Under the pieces are notes generated by a model. It was not told the DNA's origin and did no database searches. It saw only the letters and a list, made by a program, of their open reading frames with translations. A stretch of DNA of 64,000 nt, taken from positions 5,291,501 through 5,355,500 of the forward strand of contig NZ_JAMZEB010000002.1 in the NCBI RefSeq assembly GCF_024172165.1, written 5' to 3'. The translations under genes were made by a program, and so were the position numbers. The first letter of the stretch is position 1. Every line of letters starts with the position of its first letter. This document shows, in pieces, positions 51,036 to 59,227 of this stretch. Source of the stretch: Nonomuraea thailandensis (lineage in GTDB: Bacteria > Actinomycetota > Actinomycetes > Streptosporangiales > Streptosporangiaceae).

Positions 51036-51842
51036 TCAGGCGGTTACGCGGCAGAGGATCTCGCCGTGCAGGACGGACAGCCACCCGTCCTCGGCCGCCG
51101 CCCATTCCCGCCACCCGTCCGACATGCGCCGCAGGTCCGCCTCCGTGGCGGCGCCGGTGGCCACGGCCTGTTCGGCCAGGGCCGAGCGCAGGATGCGGTC
51201 GGCCCACATCCCGCCCCACCAGGCCCGGTCCTCCGGGTCGGCGAAGCACCAGGTGGAGGAGGTGGCGGTGACGTCCTCGAAGCCCGCGGCGCGGGCCCAG
51301 GACAGCAGCCGCCGCCCCGCGTCCGGCTCGCCCCCGTTGGCGCGGGCGAGCCGCTGGTAGAGCGCCATCCACTCGTCCAGCGCCGGCACCCGCGGCCACC
51401 AGGTGAACGCCGAGTAGTCGCTGTCGCGCGCCGCCACGAGCCCGCCCGGCTTGGTGACCCGTCCCATCTCCCGCAGCGCCCGCACCGGGTCGCCCACGTG
51501 CTGCAGCACCTGGTGGGCGTGCGCCACGCAGAACGTGTCGTCCGGGTAGTCGAGGGCGTGCACGTCCGCGACGGCGAAGCCGACGTTCGCCAGCCCCCTG
51601 GCCGCCACCTCGGCCCTGGCCAGTTCCAGCGCGTCCTCGGTCACCTCGGAGGCCGTCACGTGCCCGTCCGGCACCCGGGCCGCCAGGTCGGCGGTGATCG
51701 TGCCGGGGCCGCTGCCGACGTCCAGCACCTTCATGTGCGGCTTGAGGTGGGGCAGCAGGTACGCGGCCGAGTTCCCGGCGGTGCGCCAGCGGTGCGAGCG
51801 CAGCACCGACTCGTGGTGACCATGCGTGTAGACGGCGTCCAT
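51036..51842 (-). CDS. Class I SAM-dependent methyltransferase (UbiE-like)
   Basis: 268 residues. Motif I KVLDVGSGPGTITADLA, strand 2 ASEVTEDAL, motif II/III VADVHALDYPDDTF and HQVLQHVGDPVRALREM are typical of small-molecule methyltransferases. ATG at 51842 follows AAGGGG. Substrate unknown. It diverges from the peptide deformylase gene across an AT-rich 140-base region. Confidence 0.9.
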   Translation of the reverse strand: MDAVYTHGHHESVLRSHRWRTAGNSAAYLLPHLKPHMKVLDVGSGPGTITADLAARVPDGHVTASEVTEDALELARAEVAARGLANVGFAVADVHALDYPDDTFCVAHAHQVLQHVGDPVRALREMGRVTKPGGLVAARDSDYSAFTWWPRVPALDEWMALYQRLARANGGEPDAGRRLLSWARAAGFEDVTATSSTWCFADPEDRAWWGGMWADRILRSALAEQAVATGAATEADLRRMSDGWREWAAAEDGWLSVLHGEILCRVTA

Positions 51843-51982
51843 CGGAGAACCCCTTCGTTTCGACGACGATGCGATCACCATAGCGCCTGTCTCACCATTC
51901 AAGAGAAAATGTCTTATATTTCGAGATAGCACAGGAAGTACGTACACTTGTCGCGATATCAGACGAGGAAGGGGCGCTGGCA

Positions 51983-52552
51983 GTGGGAGAGGTCCGGCCG
52001 ATCGTGACCGTGGGAGACCCGGTGCTGCATCACCCGTGCGAGCCGGTCACCCGGTTCGACGGCGACCTGGCGGCGCTGGTGGACGACATGTTCGCCAGCA
52101 TGTACGCGGCCGAGGGCGTGGGCCTGGCCGCCAACCAGATCGGCGTGCCGCTGCGCGTGTTCGTCTACGACTGCCCGGACGACGAGGGCGTGCGCCACAG
52201 GGGCGTCGTCGTGAACCCGGAGCTGGAGGTGCCCGGCCTCGGCGAGCGGCACCTGGACCCCGGCGACGAGGGCTGCCTGTCGGTGCCCGGCCAGTACGCG
52301 CCACTCCCCCGCCCCGACCGCGCCACCGTGCGCGGCCTCGACGCCGCCGGCGAGCCCGTCACGGTGGAGGGCACCGGCCTGCTGGCCCGCTGCCTGCAGC
52401 ACGAGACCGACCACCTCGACGGCTACCTCTACATCGACCGCCTGCCGGCCAAGCGCCGCAAGCAGGTGCTGGCGGCGTACCAGGAGTCCACCAAGGAGCA
52501 GGAGCCCACCGGGGGCCAGGAATCCGCTAAAGCGGATAAAGCACCGCTATAG
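51983..52552 (+). CDS. def: Peptide deformylase
   Basis: 189 residues. All three motifs are intact: GVGLAANQIG, EGCLSVPG (metal Cys) and QHETDHLDG (HExxH-type, two metal His and catalytic Glu). It removes the N-formyl group from nascent proteins. The C-terminus is an extended charged tail (KEQEPTGGQESAKADK). GTG start; the ribosome site GAGGAAGGGG is rather distant. The last 30 bases double as the operator/promoter of the following regulator gene. Confidence 0.95.
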   Translation: MGEVRPIVTVGDPVLHHPCEPVTRFDGDLAALVDDMFASMYAAEGVGLAANQIGVPLRVFVYDCPDDEGVRHRGVVVNPELEVPGLGERHLDPGDEGCLSVPGQYAPLPRPDRATVRGLDAAGEPVTVEGTGLLARCLQHETDHLDGYLYIDRLPAKRRKQVLAAYQESTKEQEPTGGQESAKADKAPL

Positions 52553-52556
52553 TGGA
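52523..52556 (+). promoter_or_regulatory. Twin operator and -10 of the XRE-cupin gene, inside the deformylase 3' end
   Basis: Palindrome TCCGCT-AA-AGCGGA (52523-52536) and a second, one-mismatch copy CCGCT-AT-AGTGG (52544-52555) have centres exactly 20 bp apart, so the same DNA face. The second contains -10 TATAGT (52548-52553), six bases before the ATG at 52560. Autoregulation by the downstream XRE protein is likely. Confidence 0.72.
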
Positions 52557-52559
52557 GGA

Positions 52560-53180
52560 ATGGAAGGCGAAGGGGTCCTGTCCAGCGGCCTGTCCATGGC
52601 CGAGCTGGGGCAGCGCATCCGCGGCGAGCGGCAGGCGCGCGGGCTGTCCATCGAGCGGCTGGCCGAGCTGAGCGGCATCAGCAGGAGCATGGTCTCCGAG
52701 GTCGAGCGGGGCACGAAGACGCCGAGCGTGCTGGTGCTCGACCGGCTGGCCACGGCGCTGGGCACGTCGATCGCGCGGCTGCTCGACGAGCCCGCGCACA
52801 GCGCGATGCGGGTGCTGCGCCACACCGAGCAGCGGGTCCTGCGCGACCCGTCGGGGTGGGAGCGGCGGGTGTTGTCGCCGGTGCTGGGCGAGGTGGAGTT
52901 CGAGTTCATGCGCACGACCATCGGCCCCGGCGTGGACGCGGGCGAGTTCGCGCCGCACGCTCCGGGCTCGCGTGAATATCTCGCCGTCGAGCACGGCAGC
53001 CTGCGGCTGACGATCAACGGCAGGCCGTACGAGCTGGCGGCCGGCGACTCGGCCTACTACCCCGGCGACTGCCGCCACGCCTACGCCAACCACGGCACCA
53101 CCGACTGCGTCTTCTACCTCGCCATGGAGGTGAGTGGAGTCGGGCACCACGAACCACGGAGGGAATCCCCCGATGCATGA
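52560..53180 (+). CDS. XRE-family regulator with cupin domain
   Basis: 206 residues. HTH at residues 15-70 (LGQRIRGERQARGLSIERLA, GISRSMVSEVERGTKTPS) and a C-terminal cupin (AVEHGSLRLTINGRPYELAA, DSAYYPGDCRHAYAN) that probably binds a small ligand. GGAGGA sits directly before the ATG, so both leadered and leaderless initiation are possible. It overlaps the start of the decarboxylase gene by eight bases, implying it controls that enzyme's operon. Confidence 0.9.
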   Translation: MEGEGVLSSGLSMAELGQRIRGERQARGLSIERLAELSGISRSMVSEVERGTKTPSVLVLDRLATALGTSIARLLDEPAHSAMRVLRHTEQRVLRDPSGWERRVLSPVLGEVEFEFMRTTIGPGVDAGEFAPHAPGSREYLAVEHGSLRLTINGRPYELAAGDSAYYPGDCRHAYANHGTTDCVFYLAMEVSGVGHHEPRRESPDA

Positions 53181-54576
53181 CCTGCGTCAGGCCGGCGCCA
53201 AGGCGGCCCAGATCATGGCCGACCACCTGGAGGGCGTCGCGGAGCGGCCGGTGTGGCGGCCGGTGCCCGGCGGCGAGCTGGCCTGGCTCACCGGCCAGGA
53301 CCTGCCGGAGACGGGCCGCGCGCTGGACGAGCTCCTGGAGGACGCGCGCGAGCACGTGCTGCCGTACCCGATGGGCAACGGGCACCCGCGCTTCTTCGGC
53401 TGGGTGAACTCGCCGCCCAATCCGGCGGGCGTCCTCATCGAGCCGCTGGCCGCGGCGCTGAACCCGAGCTGCGCGGGCGGCGACCACGCGGGACCGCACC
53501 TGGAGCGCACGGTGGTGCGCTGGCTGGCCGGCCTCGTCGGCTTCCCGCACCCGCCCGGCGGCGGGCTGCTGACCAGCGGCGCCTCCATGGCCACCGTGAT
53601 CTGCCTGGCCACCGCCCGCCAGCAGGCGGCGCTCGCGGACGGCTGGGACGCGCGCGAGGAGGGCCTGTCAGGGCGGCCCCCCATGGTCATGTACGTCACC
53701 GAGGAGGGCCACAGCTGCCTGCACAAGGCGGCCCAGCTCCTCGGCCTCGGGGCGCGCAACGTCCGGCTGGTGCCTGTGGACGCGTCCTACCGGATGGACG
53801 TGCGCGCGCTGCGCGCCATGATCGCCGAGGACCTCGACGCGGGGCTGCGGCCGTTCTGCGTGGCGGGCAGCGCGGGCACGGTGAACTCCGGCGCGGTCGA
53901 CCCGCTGGACGAGATCGCGGACGTGGCGGCCGCGTACGGGCTCTGGTTCCACGTGGACGGCGCGTACGGCGCGCTCGGCGTCCTGGCCGGCGGGGCGGCG
54001 GCGCACTACGCGGGCATGGAGCGGGCCGACTCGCTGGCCCTGGACCCGCACAAGTGGCTGGGCGTGCCGGTGGGCTGCGGCTGCGCGCTGCTGCGCGACC
54101 CCGGCGCCGCGCGGGCCGCGTTCAGCCTGGTGCCGTCGTACCTGGTGGACGACAACGCCGGCGACCTCGGCTGGTTCGCCGAGTACGGGCCCGAGCAGAC
54201 CCGGCCGTTCCGGGCGCTGAAGACGTGGGCGACCCTGTCGCACCTGGGCAGGTCGGGCGTCGAGCGACTGGTCGAGCACACGACCGGGCTGGCCCGCACG
54301 CTCGGCGCGATGATCGAGGCGGCCCCGGACTTCGAGCTGCTCGCCCCGGTCACCACCTCGATCACCGCCTTCCGCCACACGCCGCGGGCCGACGGGCTGG
54401 ACGAGCTCAACCGGGCCATCCCGGTCGCCGTCCAGGCGCGCGGCAACGCGTTCCTCACCGGCACCCGCCTGGCCGGGCGCGACGCGCTGCGCACCTGCAT
54501 CCTGCACCCGGACACCACCGAGCAGGACCTGGTGGTGCTCCTGGACGAGATCCGCCTGGCGGCCAAGGCGCTGTGA
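53173..54576 (+). CDS. PLP-dependent group II decarboxylase (aromatic amino acid type)
   Basis: 467 residues. The PLP lysine is in LALDPHKWLG; YVTEEGHSCLHKA and WFHVDGAYGALG are the cofactor-stacking His and the Asp that pairs with the pyridine nitrogen; PRFFGWVNSPPNPAG is the substrate-side N-terminal motif. The family decarboxylates L-DOPA, tyrosine or tryptophan; related members act as aldehyde synthases. Start at 53173 behind GGAGGG. Regulated, by position, by the XRE-cupin protein. Confidence 0.9.
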   Translation: MHDLRQAGAKAAQIMADHLEGVAERPVWRPVPGGELAWLTGQDLPETGRALDELLEDAREHVLPYPMGNGHPRFFGWVNSPPNPAGVLIEPLAAALNPSCAGGDHAGPHLERTVVRWLAGLVGFPHPPGGGLLTSGASMATVICLATARQQAALADGWDAREEGLSGRPPMVMYVTEEGHSCLHKAAQLLGLGARNVRLVPVDASYRMDVRALRAMIAEDLDAGLRPFCVAGSAGTVNSGAVDPLDEIADVAAAYGLWFHVDGAYGALGVLAGGAAAHYAGMERADSLALDPHKWLGVPVGCGCALLRDPGAARAAFSLVPSYLVDDNAGDLGWFAEYGPEQTRPFRALKTWATLSHLGRSGVERLVEHTTGLARTLGAMIEAAPDFELLAPVTTSITAFRHTPRADGLDELNRAIPVAVQARGNAFLTGTRLAGRDALRTCILHPDTTEQDLVVLLDEIRLAAKAL

Positions 54577-54626
54577 CCGCCGGATCACGCGGAGCGGCCA
54601 GGGCGCTGTGACCGCCGGATCACGCG
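54561..54626 (+). repeat. 35-bp tandem duplication across the decarboxylase stop codon
   Basis: A 31-base segment including the stop (54561-54591) recurs at 54596-54626 with one mismatch. The duplicate lies after the stop, so the protein is unaffected; it marks a recent replication slip or recombination. Confidence 0.9.
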
Positions 54627-54654
54627 CAATCGCGGCGCATCGCCGACCTGGGTC

Positions 54655-54867
54655 TCAGGTGGAGGCCTGGTCGCTGTCCTTGAGCTCGCCCCAGCCGTGC
54701 CAGCGCCCGACCTCGATCCGGGCGCTGACGCGAGCGCGCGCCCGGTCGGGGTAGGGCCTGCCCGGGTAGTGCGCCGGCGTGCCGTCCGCGCGCAACGTCG
54801 CCATGACCGAGGGGTTCGGACGGCGCAGCAGTTCGACGGCTGCCGGCGGCAGGGGCGGCTTCGACAT
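54655..54867 (-). CDS. Internally deleted PPOX/F420-dependent oxidoreductase-like protein
   Basis: 70 residues in one open frame. The first half (PAAVELLRRPNPSVMATLRA) is the N-terminus of pyridoxamine-oxidase-fold F420 enzymes, and the second (HYPGRPYPDRARARVSARIE, VGRWHGWG) is their C-terminus. The central half, with the cofactor-binding strands, is missing; complete relatives are about 135-145 residues. The deletion is in-frame. Probably non-functional unless the remnant has been reused. Start 54867. Confidence 0.7.
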   Translation of the reverse strand: MSKPPLPPAAVELLRRPNPSVMATLRADGTPAHYPGRPYPDRARARVSARIEVGRWHGWGELKDSDQAST

Positions 54868-55033
54868 GGCGGCATCCTCGTCCATGGGTGATCCGGTTCT
54901 CCCAGGGTAGGTCGCCAGGCGCCGGTGAAGCCTCCGGCACGTCGGGGCGTCCCCTCGGGAAACCGGCCATGCCCTGTGAGATGCGCATTCGCCCGGGTAG
55001 GGGGTCGGCTGGACCGATCTACAGGAGGATCCC

Positions 55034-55450
55034 ATGGCGAAGACCGTGGCAGATGTGATGACTTCCCACCCGGCGACGGTCGAGGCCGACCAGCCGGTGT
55101 CCGTCGCGGCGTCGCTCATGCGCGACAACGACACCGGAGCGGTCATCGTCAACGACAACGGCCGCATGAAGGGCATCGTCACCGACCGCGACATCACGGT
55201 GCGCGTGGTCGCCGACGACCGCGGCCCCGACACGCCGGTACGCGAAGCGTGCAGCCCGTCCGTCGAGGCCGTCGGCCCCGACACCAGCATCGACCAGGCC
55301 GTCCAGCTCATGCGCACGCACGCCGTGCGCCGCCTGCCGGTGGTCGAGGACGGCCGCGCGGTCGGCGTCGTCAGCCTCGGCGACCTGGCCGTCGAGCGTG
55401 ACCCGAACTCCGCGCTCGCGGACATCTCGGCGGCGGAGGGCAACCGGTAG
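55034..55450 (+). CDS. Two-CBS-domain protein (Hrp1-like)
   Basis: 138 residues made of two CBS motifs: VADVMTSHPATVEADQPVSV with GIVTDRDITVRVVA, and VREACSPSVEAVGPDTSIDQ with VGVVSLGDLAVE. Such stand-alone proteins, like mycobacterial Hrp1, bind nucleotides and respond to stress or hypoxia. ATG at 55034 with CAGGAGGA immediately upstream. Single gene. Confidence 0.92.
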   Translation: MAKTVADVMTSHPATVEADQPVSVAASLMRDNDTGAVIVNDNGRMKGIVTDRDITVRVVADDRGPDTPVREACSPSVEAVGPDTSIDQAVQLMRTHAVRRLPVVEDGRAVGVVSLGDLAVERDPNSALADISAAEGNR

Positions 55451-55463
55451 TACCGTCTGCCGT

Positions 55464-55817
55464 GTGTTCACGGTCGATGACGTACGGCAGTTCGCGCGCA
55501 CGCTCCCGCGCTCCTCGGAGCACCTCATCAGGGACCGCGTGAAGTTCCGCGTAGGCAAGATCGTCTACGTGGCGTTCTCGCGTGACGAGACCCTGATGGG
55601 GTTCGGGTTCCCGAAGGAGGAACGCGCGGCCCTGGTGGCCGCCGAGCCCGCCAAGTTCCTCCTTCCGCGGGAGTCCGACCTGCGTTTCAACTGGGTGGTG
55701 GTGCGGGCTGCCGCCATCGACGCCGCGGAGATGCGGGAGCTGGTGCTGGAGGCCTGGCGGATGTGCGTGCCCAGGAAGGTGCGGCTGGAGCAGGAGCTCG
55801 CCGCCGGGCGGCACTGA
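55464..55817 (+). CDS. MmcQ/YjbR-family protein
   Basis: 117 residues. The fold is evident from FTVDDVRQFARTLPRSSEHL, RVGKIVYVAFSRDETL, and the C-terminal ELVLEAWRMCVPRKV, typical of YjbR/CyaY-like DNA-binding-fold proteins with no known activity. GTG at 55464 is chosen because -10 TACCGT (55451-55456) lies seven bases upstream, predicting a leaderless transcript. Confidence 0.85.
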   Translation: MFTVDDVRQFARTLPRSSEHLIRDRVKFRVGKIVYVAFSRDETLMGFGFPKEERAALVAAEPAKFLLPRESDLRFNWVVVRAAAIDAAEMRELVLEAWRMCVPRKVRLEQELAAGRH

Positions 55818-55858
55818 CCGCTTGATCGCCCCGCCGTCCTGCACGAGGATCATCGATC

Positions 55859-56470
55859 ATGACGCAGCAGGACTGGATGCGGTGGCATGACGCCTACGAC
55901 GAGCCGGGCTCGTCGCTGAAGGAGCGCCTCGACATCGTGCGCAGGTGGGTCGCGGCGGCGCTCGACGAGGGGGCGTCGCGGGCGGTGAGCCTGTGCGCGG
56001 GGCAGGGGCGCGACCTGCTGCCCGTGCTGGCCGGGCACCCCCGGCGCGGCCAGGTGCGGGCGCGGCTCGTCGAGCTGGACGAGCGGAACGTCGCCGCCGC
56101 CAGGAGCGCGGCCCCCGAGGGGGTCGAGGTGGTGTGCGGGGACGCGGCGGTGACGGGCTCGTACGCGGGCGCCGTGCCGGCGGACCTCGTGCTGGCGTGC
56201 GGGATCTTCGGGAACATCACCGACGACGACGTCCGCCGCACGGTCGCCACCCTGCCGCAGCTCTGCGCGCCCGGCGCGATGGTGATCTGGACCAGGGGGC
56301 GGCACGAGCCCGACCTGGTGCCGGCGATCTGTGAATGGTTCGAGGGCCAGGGGTTCGAGCGGGTCGCGGTCGAGGGCGAGGGCACGAAGTACGGGGTCGG
56401 GGTGCATCGCTACGCCGGGCCGCCGGTGGCGCTGGAGCCCGGCGCGCGGATGTTCACCTTCGTGCGGTGA
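55859..56470 (+). CDS. Class I SAM-dependent methyltransferase
   Basis: 203 residues. Motif I is AVSLCAGQGRDLLPVL, strand 2 RLVELDERN, the region after it VVCGDAAVTGSYAG, and ACGIFGNITDDDVRRTV is characteristic of a poorly studied methyltransferase group. GAGGA lies nine bases upstream of ATG 55859. Function not known. The stop is six bases from the convergent serine hydrolase. Confidence 0.87.
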   Translation: MTQQDWMRWHDAYDEPGSSLKERLDIVRRWVAAALDEGASRAVSLCAGQGRDLLPVLAGHPRRGQVRARLVELDERNVAAARSAAPEGVEVVCGDAAVTGSYAGAVPADLVLACGIFGNITDDDVRRTVATLPQLCAPGAMVIWTRGRHEPDLVPAICEWFEGQGFERVAVEGEGTKYGVGVHRYAGPPVALEPGARMFTFVR

Positions 56471-56476
56471 CGACCA

Positions 56477-57370
56477 TCAGCGGGTGACGCTCCGGTAGAG
56501 GTCGCGGGTGAGCGTGGTGGTGCGCTTGACCGAGGAGCTCCAGGTGCCGCCCGCCGGATGCGCGGTCAGCACGGCCAGGACGTAGCGGTCGCCCTGCCCG
56601 GCCAGACCGGTCGTGTGCAGGACGGGCCGGCCGTAGTCGGGCACGCCCGTGCCGGTGGCCCGCTGGGCGATCCACGAGATGGGCGCGCCGGTGGCCGCGG
56701 CGTCGCTCCGGTACGACACGGCCGCCGTCCTGGCATCGCACCTGACCGGTGGCGTCGTGCCGAAGCCCGACCAGCCCTGCTTGACCGCCCACGGCCGCGG
56801 CACGCCGTCGGGGATGCCGAAGGTCTGGTCGAAGCCGTCGGTGCCGCACGGCGTGGACCGGCGCAGGTGGCCGAGGATGGTGTCCCTGACCCGGGGCTCG
56901 GCCCGGTCGAGCAGGTAGCGGTAGGTGCGCACGATGTCGTACGCGCTCAGCGAGGTGTAGCCCCAGAACCCGGGATAGGACGCGGGCGGCGGCGTCGTGT
57001 CGGACAGTCCCAGCCTGCGCGCCTGCCTGACGATGATCTGCCCCTTGCCGAGGCGGTCCCAGAAGGCGGAGGCCGCGTCGTCGTCGCTGGAGCGCAGCAT
57101 GACCTTCAGCAGCTTGGCGTCGGCCGCGGGCACGCTCTTGCGCCGCTCCAGGTAGTCGATCGCGATGAGGATCTTGACGACGGAGGCCGAGCGGTACTTG
57201 CGGTGCGCGTTCCGCGTCGCGACGATCTTGCCGGCCTGACGGTCGAAGACCACCCAGGCCGCCGTCGTCCCGGCCGGGACCCGGGGCGGCGCGGCCGCCT
57301 CGGCGGCGTGGGCGGGGGCCGCGAGCGCGGCCATGACGACGGGGACTACGGCCAGGGGCTTGATTCGCAC
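56477..57370 (-). CDS. Secreted serine hydrolase (class A beta-lactamase fold)
   Basis: 297 residues. Signal peptide with AAPAHAAEA cleavage region near residue 23. The SxxK motif is SVVK (Ser63, Lys66), the second motif resembles SDDD in LRSSDDDAASAFW, and KQGWSGFG takes the place of KTG. It could be a lipoprotein-independent penicillin-interacting hydrolase or a beta-lactamase relative; activity is not predictable. GTG start at 57370. Diverges from the PTS operon regulator. Confidence 0.82.
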   Translation of the reverse strand: MRIKPLAVVPVVMAALAAPAHAAEAAAPPRVPAGTTAAWVVFDRQAGKIVATRNAHRKYRSASVVKILIAIDYLERRKSVPAADAKLLKVMLRSSDDDAASAFWDRLGKGQIIVRQARRLGLSDTTPPPASYPGFWGYTSLSAYDIVRTYRYLLDRAEPRVRDTILGHLRRSTPCGTDGFDQTFGIPDGVPRPWAVKQGWSGFGTTPPVRCDARTAAVSYRSDAAATGAPISWIAQRATGTGVPDYGRPVLHTTGLAGQGDRYVLAVLTAHPAGGTWSSSVKRTTTLTRDLYRSVTR

Positions 57371-57404
57371 CCGCCTATAACTACCAGATTCCGCCTGCCC
57401 ACCC

Positions 57405-57460
57405 TTGACCAACCAACGAAAGCGGGTATAAACACAGGGGAAACCAACTCGAAACGGCGG
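57405..57460 (+). promoter_or_regulatory. Promoter and DeoR-type direct repeats of the PTS operon
   Basis: TTGACC (57405-57410) and TATAAA (57427-57432) are 16 bases apart, a sigma70-like promoter. CGAAAGCGGGT (57417-57427) and CGAAACGGCGG (57450-57460), both preceded by ACCAAC-like bases, are direct repeats 33 bp apart and may be operators for the DeoR regulator. Confidence 0.6.
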
Positions 57461-57472
57461 TGAATCAACATC

Positions 57473-58234
57473 ATGTACGCCGAGGAACGGCAGCAGGAGA
57501 TCCTGCGGAGAGCGCGCGCCGCGGGCCGCGTCGACGTGGTGACGCTGGCCGCCGAGCTCGACGTGACCACGGAGACGATCCGCCGCGACCTGACGTCGCT
57601 GGAGCGGGCGGGCGTGCTGCGCCGCGTGCACGGGGGCGCGATCCCCGTGGAGCGGCTGGGGTTCGAGCCCGCGCTGGCCACCCGCGACGAGGTCATGACG
57701 GCGGAGAAGGAGCGCATCGCCAAGGCGGCGCTGGCCGAGCTGCCGGAGGACGGATCGGTGATCATCGACGCGGGCACCACGACGGGCCGCCTGGTGCAGG
57801 TGCTGCCCGCCGACCGGGAGCTGACCGTCGTGGTCAACTCCCCGCCGCTGGCCACCGTGCTGGCCGCCCGCGCCAACCTGCACGTGATCATGCTGGGCGG
57901 CCGGGTGCGCGGCAAGACGCTCGCGACGGTGGACGACTGGGCGCTGCGCCCGCTGGCCTACCTCAACGTGGACGTGGCGTTCATGGCCACCAACGGCTGC
58001 TCGCTGAGCCGGGGCCTGACCACGCCCGACCCGGCCGAGGCGGCGATCAAGCGGGCCATGGTCAAGGCCGCGCAGCGCAGCGTGCTGCTGGCCGACCACA
58101 CGAAGTTCGGCAACACGTACCTGTCCACGTTCGCCGAGCTGAGCGAGATCGACGTGGTGATCACCGACACCGGGCTGGACATGTCGCTGGCCGCCGACCT
58201 GGCGGGGGCGGGCCCGGAGGTGATCAGGGCGTGA
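57473..58234 (+). CDS. DeoR-family regulator of the PTS operon
   Basis: 253 residues. N-terminal HTH (VDVVTLAAELDVTTETIRRD, VLRRVHGGA) and a C-terminal sugar-phosphate sensor with DAGTTTGRL, NSPPLATVLAA and the ending GADHTKFG-like region LLADHTKFG. GTGA overlap with the kinase gene puts it at the head of the operon, a normal place for a FruR/GlpR-type repressor sensing a phosphorylated intermediate. Confidence 0.92.
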   Translation: MYAEERQQEILRRARAAGRVDVVTLAAELDVTTETIRRDLTSLERAGVLRRVHGGAIPVERLGFEPALATRDEVMTAEKERIAKAALAELPEDGSVIIDAGTTTGRLVQVLPADRELTVVVNSPPLATVLAARANLHVIMLGGRVRGKTLATVDDWALRPLAYLNVDVAFMATNGCSLSRGLTTPDPAEAAIKRAMVKAAQRSVLLADHTKFGNTYLSTFAELSEIDVVITDTGLDMSLAADLAGAGPEVIRA

Positions 58235-59190
58235 TCCTCACCCTGACCCTGAACCCCAGCCTCGACCGCACGATCGAGATCTCCTCCCTCGACCGGGGCG
58301 CGGTCATCCGCGCCGCCGCCGCCCACCTCGACCCCGGCGGCAAGGGCGTGAACGTCTCGCGCGCCCTGCTGGCCAACGCCGTCGCCAGCCGCGCGGTGGT
58401 CCCGTACGGCGGCGACGAGGGCAGGCAGCTCGTCCGCCTGCTGGCCGCCGAGGGGCTCGACATGGTGACCGTCCCCGTGACGGGGCCGACCCGGTCGAAC
58501 GTCACGCTCGCCGAGCCCGACGGCACCGTCACCAAGATCAACGAGCCGGGCACCGCGCTGTCGCCCGCCGAGCTGGACACGATCGCCGACGCCGTGCTGG
58601 CCGCCGCCCACGCGGGCGGTCAGGGGGCCGACTGGGTGGTGGCGTCCGGGAGCCTGCCGCCCGAGGTGCCGGCCGACGTGTACGCCCGGCTGTGCCGCAG
58701 GTTCGCCGGGGCGGGCATCCACGTGGCCGTCGACACCAGCGGCCCCGCCCTGTCCTGCGCCCTGGCCGCCGCCCCCGCCCTGGTCAAGCCGAACCTGGAG
58801 GAGCTGTCGGCGGCCACCGGCATGCCGATCCGCAGCCTGGGCGACGTGGCCGAGGCCGCGGGCAAGCTGCGGGCCGCCGGAGCGCGTACGGTGCTGGCCA
58901 GCCTGGGCGCCGACGGCGCCGTGCTCGTCGAGGAGGGCGGCAGCTGGTACGGCGAGGCCGCCGTGAGCGAGCCGCGCAGCTCCGTCGGCGCCGGCGACGC
59001 CATGCTGGCCGGCTTCCTCGCGGCGGGAGGCTCCGGGCCCGAGGCGCTGAAACAGGCCCTGGCCTGGGGCGCCGCCGCCGTACGCCTGCCCGGCAGCCGC
59101 ATGCCCGGCCCCGCCGACATCGACCTGGCCGCCGTCGCCATCCGCCCGACCGACCCCGCCCGCCCCCTCACCACGGCATCCCCCCGATAA
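58231..59190 (+). CDS. 1-Phosphofructokinase / tagatose-6-phosphate kinase type PfkB kinase
   Basis: 319 residues. LTLNPSLDRTIEI, GGKGVNVSRALLAN, VKPNLEELSAATG and the catalytic SVGAGDAMLAGF are family hallmarks. FruK and LacC are close relatives, so phosphorylation of fructose 1-phosphate or tagatose/fructose 6-phosphate to a bisphosphate are both possible. In this operon, with a hexitol EII and a dehydrogenase, it would phosphorylate the resulting ketose phosphate. Confidence 0.88.
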   Translation: MILTLTLNPSLDRTIEISSLDRGAVIRAAAAHLDPGGKGVNVSRALLANAVASRAVVPYGGDEGRQLVRLLAAEGLDMVTVPVTGPTRSNVTLAEPDGTVTKINEPGTALSPAELDTIADAVLAAAHAGGQGADWVVASGSLPPEVPADVYARLCRRFAGAGIHVAVDTSGPALSCALAAAPALVKPNLEELSAATGMPIRSLGDVAEAAGKLRAAGARTVLASLGADGAVLVEEGGSWYGEAAVSEPRSSVGAGDAMLAGFLAAGGSGPEALKQALAWGAAAVRLPGSRMPGPADIDLAAVAIRPTDPARPLTTASPR

Positions 59191-59227
59191 GAAAGCGGCT
59201 GCTCAACCCCCCAGAAGGAGCACGTCC

